This document shows positions 55,441-62,971 of a stretch of 64,000 nt of DNA, one piece after another. Position numbers and translations under genes: made by a program. Below the pieces are notes generated by a model, which did not search any database, was not told the origin of the DNA, and saw only the letters and a list, made by a program, of their open reading frames with translations. This stretch comes from an uncultured bacterium (GTDB taxonomy: Bacteria > Bacteroidota > Bacteroidia > Bacteroidales > Bacteroidaceae). The stretch is from assembly GCA_905214795.1 (NCBI GenBank), contig CAJMNM010000001.1, positions 1 to 64,000 on the forward strand. Direction: 5' to 3'. The stretch's first letter is position 1. The number at the start of each line of letters is the position of its first letter.

Positions 55441-56313
55441 ATGAAAATAGAAATAGACCAAGGCTCCGGATTTTGTTTCGGGGTGACAAGGGCCATCAAC
55501 AAGGCAGAAGAAGAACTGGCCCAACGCAACACGCTATATTGCCTTGGCGACATCGTACACAACGGCAAGGAATGCGACCGTCTGAAGAAAATGGGACTGA
55601 TAACCATCGGGCACGAAGAGTTTGAGCATCTGCAAAACACCAAGGTGCTGCTCCGCGCCCATGGCGAACCGCCCGAGACCTATCACAAGGCACAAGAAAA
55701 CGGCATAGAAATCATCGATGCCACCTGCCCTGTTGTTCTCAATCTGCAGGAACGCATACGGAAAGAATACGCCTCGCTCAAATCCGACGAGAAACAAATT
55801 GTCATTTACGGTAAAAAAGGCCACGCCGAAGTGCTTGGCCTTGTAGGACAAACCGAGGGTAAAGCCATCGTTATTGAAACTCCCGAGGACATTTCAAAAC
55901 TTGATCTCGGCAAAGACATCTCACTTTACTCACAAACCACCAAGCCGCTCGACGGATTCAGAGAGATTGTAGAATATATCGGCACACATATCGCTCCTAC
56001 GGCCACTTTTAAATATTACGACACGATATGCAGACAGGTGGCCAACCGCATGCCGCACATCCGCGAGTTCGCCTCACGCCACGATGTCATCCTTTTTGTA
56101 TGTGGCAAGAAGAGTTCCAACGGACGTGTGCTTTTCAACGAGTGCAAAAACATCAATCCCCGTGCCTACATGATTGATTCGGCCGACGAGATTGACATTA
56201 CCTGGCTGGACGACTGCAATTCTGTCGGCATATGCGGCGCGACATCCACCCCCAAATGGTTAATGGAGGAGTGCAAAATACGCATCGAGCAGTTTCTTGG
56301 CTGCCACGAATGA
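55441..56313 (+). CDS. ispH: 4-hydroxy-3-methylbut-2-enyl diphosphate reductase
   Basis: 290 residues from the ATG at 55441; a longer frame from 55348 overlaps cmk and is not needed. The three cluster cysteines align at C12, C96 and C197, as in E. coli IspH. Histidine and TNRM-like substrate motifs are present (RAHGEPP, GHAEVLG, SNGRVLFNECK). It makes IPP/DMAPP in the last step of the MEP pathway and could feed the prenyl synthase encoded 3 kb upstream. Its last 54 bases overlap the convergent meaB coding end. Confidence 0.97.
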   Translation: MKIEIDQGSGFCFGVTRAINKAEEELAQRNTLYCLGDIVHNGKECDRLKKMGLITIGHEEFEHLQNTKVLLRAHGEPPETYHKAQENGIEIIDATCPVVLNLQERIRKEYASLKSDEKQIVIYGKKGHAEVLGLVGQTEGKAIVIETPEDISKLDLGKDISLYSQTTKPLDGFREIVEYIGTHIAPTATFKYYDTICRQVANRMPHIREFASRHDVILFVCGKKSSNGRVLFNECKNINPRAYMIDSADEIDITWLDDCNSVGICGATSTPKWLMEECKIRIEQFLGCHE

Positions 56314-57357
56314 GGTCTGCTTGCCCGTAAGCACCTGTTCTTCAGCATCCGACAGCATTGACGCAATGGTTTCGTTCTGAAAGAAACTGTTGCGCAACTG
56401 TTCGTTTATGCTTTCATACATCCAATACTTGGCCTGCTCATTACGGCGATGCTCAAAATAGCCGTTGGCTTTTACAAAGTCTACATACTTGTAAACCATG
56501 TCCCAGATTTCCTTAACGCCAAGATTGTAAAAACCCGAATAGGTCATGACCTGAGGCGTCCATCCGCTCTCCGGCGCCGGAAACAGATGTAAGGCATTGC
56601 GGAACTGAGTAGCGGCAAGCTGACATTTATCCACATTGTTACCGTCACACTTGTTTATCACAATACCGTCGGCCATTTCCATAATACCCCGCTTAATGCC
56701 CTGCAGTTCATCTCCCGTTCCGGCCAGCTGAATCAGCAGGAAAAAATCCACCATCGAATGACAGGCAGTCTCGCTCTGCCCTACGCCCACCGTCTCCACA
56801 AAAATCTTGTCAAATCCAGCTGCCTCACATAAAATAATAGTCTCACGGGTTTTACGTGCCACGCCTCCCAGCGAACCGGCCGAAGGACTGGGACGTATAA
56901 AGGAATCGGGATGAACAGCCAGTTTCTCCATACGGGTTTTGTCGCCCAATATGCTGCCCTTGCTGCGCTCGCTGCTGGGGTCGATAGCCAGAACAGCCAG
57001 TTTTCCGCCATAAGCCTCCAGCACATGCATGCCAAACGCATCTATGCTTGTACTTTTACCCGCGCCGGGTACACCGCTGATACCCACACGGATGGACCGG
57101 CCGGAATACGGCAGACATTTTTCTATCACCTCCTGCGCTATGACCTGATGGTCGGGATTCAGGCTCTCCACCAATGTCACCGCCTGCCCCAGAACAGTCA
57201 CATTCCCTTTAAGAATCCCTTCCACATAATCTGCGGCCGTAAGCTGACGGTGACGGTAACGCCCCCGTTTCAGATAGGGATTGACAATAGAAGGCTGCTC
57301 TACACCCTTGTTTACAGAAAGTCCTTTATACTCGGCATTATTCTCCGGATGTTCCAT
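56260..57357 (-). CDS. meaB: methylmalonyl-CoA mutase-associated GTPase
   Basis: 365 residues of the G3E family. P-loop GVPGAGKS (95-102), DPSSERSKGSILGDKTRM, ETVGVGQSE (switch region) and the NKCDG guanine-specificity motif are visible, and the C-terminal dimerisation arm is present. MeaB loads adenosylcobalamin onto mutase and protects it from inactivation. Its target genes mutAB are at the other end of the window. The 3' end overlaps ispH by 54 bases on opposite strands, with both reading frames retaining family-typical endings. Confidence 0.96.
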   Translation of the reverse strand: MEHPENNAEYKGLSVNKGVEQPSIVNPYLKRGRYRHRQLTAADYVEGILKGNVTVLGQAVTLVESLNPDHQVIAQEVIEKCLPYSGRSIRVGISGVPGAGKSTSIDAFGMHVLEAYGGKLAVLAIDPSSERSKGSILGDKTRMEKLAVHPDSFIRPSPSAGSLGGVARKTRETIILCEAAGFDKIFVETVGVGQSETACHSMVDFFLLIQLAGTGDELQGIKRGIMEMADGIVINKCDGNNVDKCQLAATQFRNALHLFPAPESGWTPQVMTYSGFYNLGVKEIWDMVYKYVDFVKANGYFEHRRNEQAKYWMYESINEQLRNSFFQNETIASMLSDAEEQVLTGKQTSFVAAKKLLDAYFALLH

Positions 57358-57368
57358 GGCTGATGTTT

Positions 57369-58442
57369 TTATTGTTTCACCTTAATTGTTATGATTTCTT
57401 TTGAATGAACAGGATCGTTGGAGATAATCAGTACGCGGGGACGGTTCTTGGCTTTTCTGAGATATTTTGCCGATACCTTGACCTTCAGTACCGCCTGTTT
57501 ACCCGGTTCTATCACTCTGTCACTCAAGTCAACAGACAACGCCTTGTTGAATACCTGCAAAGCACGTATCTCCAGATTCGTCTTACCGTTGTTACTGATA
57601 ACCACCTTGTCAGACAGACTGCGCTTGCGTCCCATCTCTCCCAGATTCAGCGTATCGGCAGAAAGCTGCATTTTCGGCGCATTTTCAAGTTGCCCCGCAC
57701 TTAAGCCCGAGAAATCGGGAAGCAATACCGACGAAACTGTAATCTCGTTTTCCTCTCCCACTTTATCACCGCTGAAACGGGCCAGATAAATCGAGGTCTG
57801 CGTCAGTCCCATCTGCTTAAGCTTTTCGCTGTCAAGCGTCAGCATAATCTTACCCATTCGGCCACCACTCAGGACCTCGGGATAATACTGAGCAGTCAGA
57901 TACGGAGGCAAATGCATCAGCTGAGGCGTATAACTTTTACGGCTCAGATTGACAATCTGCAGTTCCGCCATTGGCTTATCACCTTTGTTGACATTGTCAA
58001 ACTCAACATTATTGGCGTTTATACGGATTTGTCCCATGTCAATCGGGAAACTTGCAGAATAATCAGACAGTTTTGAGACTACACGTCCCTGCAGATGCAA
58101 ATAAACCGGTTCCGGTTCAGCATTGGTATACACCTCAAGATCTTTCTGGAAAACGCCCAACATCTTCGCGTCATAAAGCGCAGTAATGGTACCTTCTGCT
58201 CCCACAGCGATGGGCTCGCGTGCCCAATCTACTTTCGTACAGCCGCAAGACGGTATCACTTCCTTGATGACCAATGGTTCGGTACCGGTGTTCTTTATTT
58301 TAAAGACGACCTGTTTCGGCATCTGAAACATAATCTCCCCCAAATTAGCTACCTCCTGCTCAACTGTCATTTTTGGCTGCGCCCACACTACACATGTTGC
58401 AAGCGCACATATGCTACATGTTAATATTTTCTTAAAAGTCAT
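57369..58442 (-). CDS. DUF1573 protein, exported
   Basis: About 357 residues from the ATG at 58442. The earlier in-frame ATG at 58460 overlaps the -7 box TACCTTTG (58460-58467) and would precede transcription. The signal peptide ends at VVWAQ. DUF1573 (about 25-120) contains VFKIKNTGTEPLVIKEVIPSCGCTKVDW; the rest repeats Ig-like strand patterns, with a second similar domain near 265-357 (NLGEMGRKRSLSDKVVISNNGKTNLEIRAL). Presumed periplasmic Ig-like protein, function unknown. It is 11 bases upstream of meaB and co-directional. Confidence 0.88.
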   Translation of the reverse strand: MTFKKILTCSICALATCVVWAQPKMTVEQEVANLGEIMFQMPKQVVFKIKNTGTEPLVIKEVIPSCGCTKVDWAREPIAVGAEGTITALYDAKMLGVFQKDLEVYTNAEPEPVYLHLQGRVVSKLSDYSASFPIDMGQIRINANNVEFDNVNKGDKPMAELQIVNLSRKSYTPQLMHLPPYLTAQYYPEVLSGGRMGKIMLTLDSEKLKQMGLTQTSIYLARFSGDKVGEENEITVSSVLLPDFSGLSAGQLENAPKMQLSADTLNLGEMGRKRSLSDKVVISNNGKTNLEIRALQVFNKALSVDLSDRVIEPGKQAVLKVKVSAKYLRKAKNRPRVLIISNDPVHSKEIITIKVKQ

Positions 58443-58459
58443 ATTTTCATTGCTTTTCA

Positions 58460-58467
58460 CAAAGGTA
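58460..58467 (-). promoter_or_regulatory. -7 box of the DUF1573-meaB unit
   Basis: Minus-strand TACCTTTG just before the ATG at 58442; it decides that start against the ATG at 58460. Confidence 0.55.
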
Positions 58468-59907
58468 ATGAAAAAAACGACTTGACCGCAAGTTGCACAC
58501 TTAAATAATCCGTTAAACTATAATAAGACACGGGTATAACAGCCGTATGCCGGAATTTCATGTTACATGGTTCCACAATACATTATCCACTCTCAGCCTA
58601 ACAAAATATCCCCGACAAAAACATCCCCCACATGATTCTCCTCGTCTCTGCATGGGTTACAACGTCCCAAGCACTCACGAGGTGAACGTTTTGTTTAACA
58701 CTAATACATAAATTACGAATTAATAAATTAAGACAGTTCATTCTCTCTTAGGCACTTTAATCACAATAAAATGGGACGTGAAGACGCCACAATCTCTGCA
58801 ACGTCGGCCCTTGCTTTGCTACACACTTACCTTATATTTTTCACAAAAATTCATCTGAATGCACAAAAACAGAGAGCAAAAACACCATAACAAAAAGACA
58901 GTAGAACAAGATATTATATTTTAAAAGTAGTAGTTTTAAAACAATTCCATATATTTTTATCGACATTTCAATAAAAACACAAACAGTTTGTTTCTACAAC
59001 AGTATTCCAATTTTCTCCTTTTCCGAGAAACACTAATGCTTTAATGCGAAAAACGTCAAAAAATGAAAGCTTTTAAAAACCCTTAAAAAAACACCGTTTT
59101 TTAAACCAAGCCCCGCCATATTTAAATAACATATTGATTTCCACAATATTACAATCAACAATATACTTTAAATAGCAAAACATGGTTACTTATCACCTCT
59201 ACACCTTATAAAATGTAAGCATCATTTACTTTTCAAAAAACAGCCACAACAAGTTTTTCCATCCTGCACGGTTACGAGTTTTTCGGTAACAGTTCACAAA
59301 TATATTTCCCTACGGTTACGGGCACAACCGCAACCGTAGGGAAAAAGATTCATAACCGTACCAAATCAAATTCACAACCGTAGACAAAAAAGCTCGTAAC
59401 CTTATGCATTTCCTACTGCAAAAAAATGTTTGACAAATACGCAAAAAGCCATACTTTTTTATCAAGAAGCATATACCAAACTCAATAACAGTCAATTACC
59501 ATAACAGAACTGCCATTTTAAGCCTCACCACGACGAAACGCCTACGGTAACAGAATTTTCACGGACTGACGCAAAAAGCTTTCCGTTCTCATGTTTGTGA
59601 CTTTTTCCTAACAGCAGAAACTCTGAAAAAGCCAATCTCCGGATTTATAAAATGTATAACATTTTCTTTTTTTACGTTCATATTTCTATTCAAGTCACGA
59701 AATCAAACCCGCTACACCATCTCCTTAAACAGGCCTGCACCCAAACAATAATATCCGGACATTCAAAGCCGACTGTCGCTATCAGCTTTGAATGCCCGGC
59801 CAGAACTGCAATACATTTTTACAATTCATCCTGTTTTACAATCAAAAACAGTTTAAAAATCCTTACAATAAAAGTTTTAGCCACACATTTTCAGACAAAC
59901 TGCCGCT
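58468..59907. other. long A+T-rich intergenic region with a repeated motif cluster
   Basis: 1.44 kb with no convincing gene between same-strand units; a 40-codon plus-strand frame at 58771-58893 looks accidental. Near 59269-59553 a CGGTTACG/AACCGTA motif recurs at least eight times, including a perfect 13-bp hairpin (59305-59317 with 59332-59344). The rest shows nothing I can name. Confidence 0.5.
59269..59553. repeat. cluster of CGGTTACG/AACCGTA motifs
   Basis: Occurrences: 59269-59276, 59284-59290 (CGGTAAC), 59312-59321, 59326-59330, 59331-59339, 59352-59362, 59374-59384, 59393-59403 and 59542-59553 (CTACGGTAACAG). Both orientations occur. The central ones form a 13-bp perfect hairpin. Confidence 0.55.
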
Positions 59908-60912
59908 CTACTGCACTTTTTTCAAACTGCGCAAGGCCGCCTCCATGGTTCTCACAAGGTCACGCTTATTTGTACGCGGAGAGTAAATAAACCCTTCGTT
60001 TACCAACATCAGACCGCCCACCGTATCCGGAAAGGCCAACGACACAAAAGGTCCGCCAATGCCGCCGTTCTTTAACTCCCACAGACCACGCATCTCATAC
60101 ACAGTCCTTCCGTCGAGGTTTATCTTTCTGTAAGCCACCAAGGGACGTCCGCCTTCCCTTGTCGTCGTCATCCACTGATCCGGTCGTGAACCCGGAATGT
60201 TCCGTTTCAGTGTAGAGTCCCGCTTTGCCACCCAATAATCAGACAGCATGTCTGCTCCCTTCTCTATCGGAAAAGTATAGCATACATAATTCATATCCTT
60301 GTCATTACGGTTGGTCGAAGCCCATATAAACTGCTCTCTCTTCTTCAATGCAGCCAAGTCTACAGGTACATTTACCCCATAACCGAAAATTGCACGCGAG
60401 GCCGCATCGACTTCTTTATTATATTTCTTTCTCAGACGAGCGGTTTCCAATGCCAATTCAGAATTGACGAACTCATCTGCTATCCGGTCCTTATTGCGTC
60501 CGACAAACTGCGCCAACGAATGAATGTCCGGCGCATCGACACGCATGCAGATTTGCGGAGCCGCCTCAACGTTATAGGCCATACCTATACGCGCATTGTC
60601 TATACTGTCGTTAACTTTCACAAACATGATGTTACGCAAGGTGACATAATTGCGCACATAATTCTGCGGAGCCACCCTCAACAGTCTGAACATCGGCTCG
60701 TTTTGCGGCAATCCGGGCACACTGCCCTGCAAAACACCCTTCAGCGAATCGCCAGCCTCACTATCCCAAATGGAATCTTCCACGACAAGCAACAACTCAT
60801 AGGGCAACCCCTTGGAAGCCACCCTGACCTTTGACTGTTTTTTATCGGTCTGACAGGCTGTCAGAACCAATAACAACAGCACACAACAAATACTCCACCT
60901 GTAATGTCTCAT
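59908..60912 (-). CDS. DUF4837-family lipoprotein
   Basis: 334 residues with lipobox LTAC (C20) followed by QTDKK. The GLPYELLLVVEDSIWDSEAGDSL opening and the later YVCYTFPIEKGADMLSDYWVAKRDSTLKRNIPGSRPDQWMTT core are the features I associate with DUF4837. It is exported and probably anchored to the inner or outer membrane. Function unknown. It stands alone, with 1.4 kb of non-coding DNA downstream. Confidence 0.85.
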   Translation of the reverse strand: MRHYRWSICCVLLLLVLTACQTDKKQSKVRVASKGLPYELLLVVEDSIWDSEAGDSLKGVLQGSVPGLPQNEPMFRLLRVAPQNYVRNYVTLRNIMFVKVNDSIDNARIGMAYNVEAAPQICMRVDAPDIHSLAQFVGRNKDRIADEFVNSELALETARLRKKYNKEVDAASRAIFGYGVNVPVDLAALKKREQFIWASTNRNDKDMNYVCYTFPIEKGADMLSDYWVAKRDSTLKRNIPGSRPDQWMTTTREGGRPLVAYRKINLDGRTVYEMRGLWELKNGGIGGPFVSLAFPDTVGGLMLVNEGFIYSPRTNKRDLVRTMEAALRSLKKVQ

Positions 60913-61220
60913 CTGATTTTTAAATTCAATTCACACAAGCATAATTACATCACATACCGACAAATGTCGCAAAAGTTTCACACAAATCCAAGTACCAACA
61001 CACATAACCTGACAGTTAATAACAATATTTTCACACTACAACACATTTTAATCTTTTTCTATTCATTTCAACCCATAAAAACACGGCATTTGCATGAATC
61101 AGCCTTGCCGGACAGTTATAAAATCATTAAAAACAGGCATCAAAACAGTCCTTTTTAGTCCTTTTCCCTATAATATAAATTCTCCATATTTTTAATTGCT
61201 GTTTTTAAGAAAATAATATA
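60913..61220. other. intergenic spacer before the structured RNA copies
   Basis: About 310 A+T-rich bases; no gene seen. The region contains only the presumed upstream sequences of the DUF4837 gene (minus) and of RNA copy 1 (plus). Confidence 0.4.
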
Positions 61221-61228
61221 TACCTTTA
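61221..61228 (+). promoter_or_regulatory. -7-like box of RNA copy 1
   Basis: TACCTTTA, one base off TAnnTTTG, with a TTG (61196-61198) 22 bases upstream. Copy 2 has TATCTTTA at the matching place. Confidence 0.45.
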
Positions 61229-61234
61229 CACCGT

Positions 61235-61465
61235 CTTACCCACGCCGTACCATTAAAATGAGACATATATGTTGAATTTAAAATGGAGAGGAACATTTCT
61301 CACCGGAAAAGCGCCACTGACGCATTGATTCATGGTCGTTTGAAACCTCGGAACTTTCAAAATGAAGGTCATGAGCAATGTCTGAAGTGAATGCAGGGGA
61401 TATTATAATGATATTCCCGGGTGTGTTGCGAGGGTACATGTTACCCTCACACACACTTTCCTCAA
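61235..61465 (+). ncRNA. candidate structured RNA, copy 1
   Basis: Begins with ACGCCGTACCATTAA (61242-61256), shared exactly with copy 2. Predicted helices: GCG/CGC near 61310-61323; a 7-bp TTTGAAA/TTTCAAA hairpin (61339-61345 / 61355-61361); an 8-bp helix 61396-61403 / 61411-61418; and a long hairpin 61421-61454 (GTGTGT, TTGC-type bulge, GAGGGTA/TACCCTC). The second and fourth are repeated in copy 2, the fourth with base changes that keep pairing. Conservation includes a stop codon in any coding reading, so a protein is unlikely. Promoter-like box upstream. I do not recognise the family. Confidence 0.5.
61332..61393 (+). repeat. 62-base conserved core, copy 1
   Basis: Matches 61851-61912 at 59 of 62 positions by direct comparison. 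Confidence 0.9.
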
Positions 61466-61707
61466 ACACACGCAAGCGTAAACCATCATCATAGGATTGG
61501 AAAGTTATCGAACAGCGAACCTTCAGAAAGGGGAAAACGGCCAACCGACAGCACGTCATAACAAACAGACCTGAACCCTTATTTATGATACCGCTCTGTA
61601 TGTTGTTTTATCTCCCGGTGGAAGCCAAAACTAAAACAGTCCGGTTTTGAATCAAGAAAAAAATACAATTTGTCGGTAAATCCGAACATTATATTGAAAA
61701 TAATGTG

Positions 61708-61715
61708 TATCTTTA
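61708..61715 (+). promoter_or_regulatory. -7-like box of RNA copy 2
   Basis: TATCTTTA, followed by CCCCGTCTTA, which parallels ACCGTCTTAC at copy 1. A well-placed -33 TTG is missing. Confidence 0.4.
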
Positions 61716-61721
61716 CCCCGT

Positions 61722-61980
61722 CTTAATTCACGCCGTACCATTAACGGAGGAAACATAGTGTGCCGAATCGAAGATGGAGGGCATCCGGCCAAAGCCGGTT
61801 AACATGGGTTGGACACTACTTAATGTAAAAGCGTCATCGATGCTTTGTTTATGGTCGTTTGAAACCTCGGAAATTTCAAAATGAAGGTCATGGGCAATGT
61901 CAGAAGTGAATGTTTACGGGTATGTTATAACTGTATCCCGGGATGTGTTGCGAAGGTATATCCATACCCTCACAATTTTT
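61722..61980 (+). ncRNA. candidate structured RNA, copy 2
   Basis: Shares the ACGCCGTACCATTAA start and the 62-base core with copy 1. Helices at the same places: AGCGTC/GATGCT near 61830-61844 (sequence changed, pairing kept), TTTGAAA/TTTCAAA (61858-61864 / 61874-61880), CGGG/CCCG (61917-61920 / 61937-61940), and the bulged hairpin 61944-61974 with GGTAT/ATACC. The last is followed directly by TTTTT, as an intrinsic terminator. An extra CCGGC/GCCGG hairpin (about 61785-61798) is unique to this copy. A second stem GCGTGGGC/GCCCACGC plus TTTTT lies at 62003-62090. Confidence 0.5.
61851..61912 (+). repeat. 62-base conserved core, copy 2
   Basis: Matches 61332-61393 with 3 substitutions and no gaps. 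Confidence 0.9.
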
Positions 61981-62002
61981 CTTTGGATATGTATAAATAC
62001 CG

Positions 62003-62090
62003 GCGTGGGCAGACACTCTATTGGTTCACCTTCATGGGTCTCCGAGGACCTCAAACAACGGACCGGTAGAGATGGAGGCCCACGCTTTTT
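62003..62090 (+). terminator. distal stem and T-run after RNA copy 2
   Basis: GCGTGGGC (62003-62010) pairs perfectly with GCCCACGC (62078-62085), then TTTTT. The 67-base loop contains further pairing potential. It could be a backup terminator or a 3' domain of the RNA. Confidence 0.5.
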
Positions 62091-62418
62091 GCGTTTTGTA
62101 GCTATGAAAAACAAATAACTTTAACAGCCTTATCGGGTTTCTACGGGCTAATTTGAGGAAGTTGGAAACTTTATCTATTATTTTAACTTATTCTATAGCT
62201 GTGACAAGTTTAGTTGCAGCAAATTCATTTGTATATACGTCGCATTTAATTACCAAAAACTATATGACATTTGTTATATCATTGTACGCATGTTTACTAC
62301 CCGATATGCAGAAACAAAAATAAGTTTTAATCGCCAAGTTTTGTTACGAAACAATGTCGATAATTAGACTCCAACAGAATATTATATTGCTATAAAAATT
62401 AAAATAAATCTGAAGACC
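62091..62418. other. A+T-rich spacer upstream of the peptide cluster
   Basis: About 330 bases without a recognisable gene or consensus promoter; composition becomes clearly more A+T-rich here and stays so to the window end. Confidence 0.4.
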
Positions 62419-62742
62419 ATGGAAAATAATAAAGAAAACGGTATAAGATATTATTTAACTCTATTAAACAACAAGAGCATTTCCGAGAAAATATTATATG
62501 GCATTGACTTAACAGATGATAATATTGTAATCGAGAAACTTTCATGTAAAGATTCTAATATCCCAGCTTTTATTAAATTGAAAAGGAAAAAGGATATTGT
62601 TTGCAATATCGGGAAAATGTATTGTGACAATGAACAGAATTTAGTCCAAGTAATAGAAACGTCTGTAGAAATAATTTTTTTGTATAAAGCTTCTTCAGAC
62701 ATTCCTGCAAGTAAGGTCCTTATATTCAACAAAATAAAATAA
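62419..62742 (+). CDS. unrecognised 107-residue protein at the head of the peptide cluster
   Basis: I do not recognise it. The 107 residues have no signal peptide or membrane helix. There are two spaced cysteines (SCKDS and DIVCNIGKMYCDNEQ contribute three in all) and a short hydrophobic strand VEIIFLYK near 80. It is rich in Asn/Lys/Ile, like the rest of this A+T-rich segment. It lies 58 bases before the precursor peptide and on the same strand, so it may belong to the same cluster, for instance as a partner, immunity or second scaffold protein, but this is only positional inference. Confidence 0.55.
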   Translation: MENNKENGIRYYLTLLNNKSISEKILYGIDLTDDNIVIEKLSCKDSNIPAFIKLKRKKDIVCNIGKMYCDNEQNLVQVIETSVEIIFLYKASSDIPASKVLIFNKIK

Positions 62743-62762
62743 AGAAAAAGCCGATTCGCTTG

Positions 62763-62771
62763 AAAGGAGGT
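62763..62771 (+). promoter_or_regulatory. perfect Shine-Dalgarno-like AAAGGAGGT, far from a start
   Basis: A full anti-SD match, rare in this phylum, 29 bases before the precursor ATG; too distant for a normal ribosome-binding site but possibly a standby site. Confidence 0.3.
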
Positions 62772-62800
62772 AGGCATAATAATTTAATATTTTTTTAATT

Positions 62801-62917
62801 ATGAAAAAATATGTAAAATCACAGGTTGTAGCAAAAAATAACGCGGCTGGCTCTTATGCCGCCGGTTGTGGCCTGAAGACACATTCTTCTTGCTTTGTTT
62901 GCGAAATGGTAATGTAA
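62801..62917 (+). CDS. cysteine-containing RiPP precursor peptide
   Basis: A 38-residue frame from ATG 62801 to TAA 62917. The N-terminal part (MKKYVKSQVVAKNNAAGSYA) has the look of a leader: basic start, hydrophobic VV, then small residues AAGSYAAG. The C-terminal part has three cysteines, C23, C31 and C34 (GCGLKTHSSCFVCEMVM), suited to thioether crosslinks. It lies 54 bases upstream of a radical-SAM maturase and is followed by a strong hairpin, the usual precursor-hairpin-maturase layout. The short length and context support a ribosomally made, modified peptide; the product class (sacti- or ranthipeptide-like) is inferred, not shown. Confidence 0.72.
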   Translation: MKKYVKSQVVAKNNAAGSYAAGCGLKTHSSCFVCEMVM

Positions 62918-62928
62918 TGCTAAAAACG

Positions 62929-62957
62929 ACTTGGGATACTGATTCAGTATCCCAAGT
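62929..62957 (+). terminator. hairpin between precursor and maturase, likely attenuator
   Basis: Perfect 12-bp stem, 62929-62940 with 62946-62957, GATTC loop. It is followed by AAA rather than T-run, so it fits RNA processing or partial termination better than full termination; it would favour excess precursor over enzyme. Confidence 0.7.
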
Positions 62958-62971
62958 AAAATTAATCAAAA

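Noticed and set aside
58771..58893. 40-codon plus-strand frame in the 1.4-kb intergenic region
   Set aside because: No promoter, no ribosome site, no recognisable features, and isolated by long non-coding DNA.
59652..59990. 112-codon plus-strand frame
   Set aside because: Its 3' part lies antisense to the DUF4837 coding end, and the residues are typical of A+T-rich non-coding translation.
61881..62069. 62-codon plus-strand frame with C-x3-C-x2-C-x3-C inside RNA copy 2
   Set aside because: The equivalent frame in copy 1 stops after seven codons although the nucleotide sequence is 95 percent the same, and the region is better explained by conserved RNA helices.
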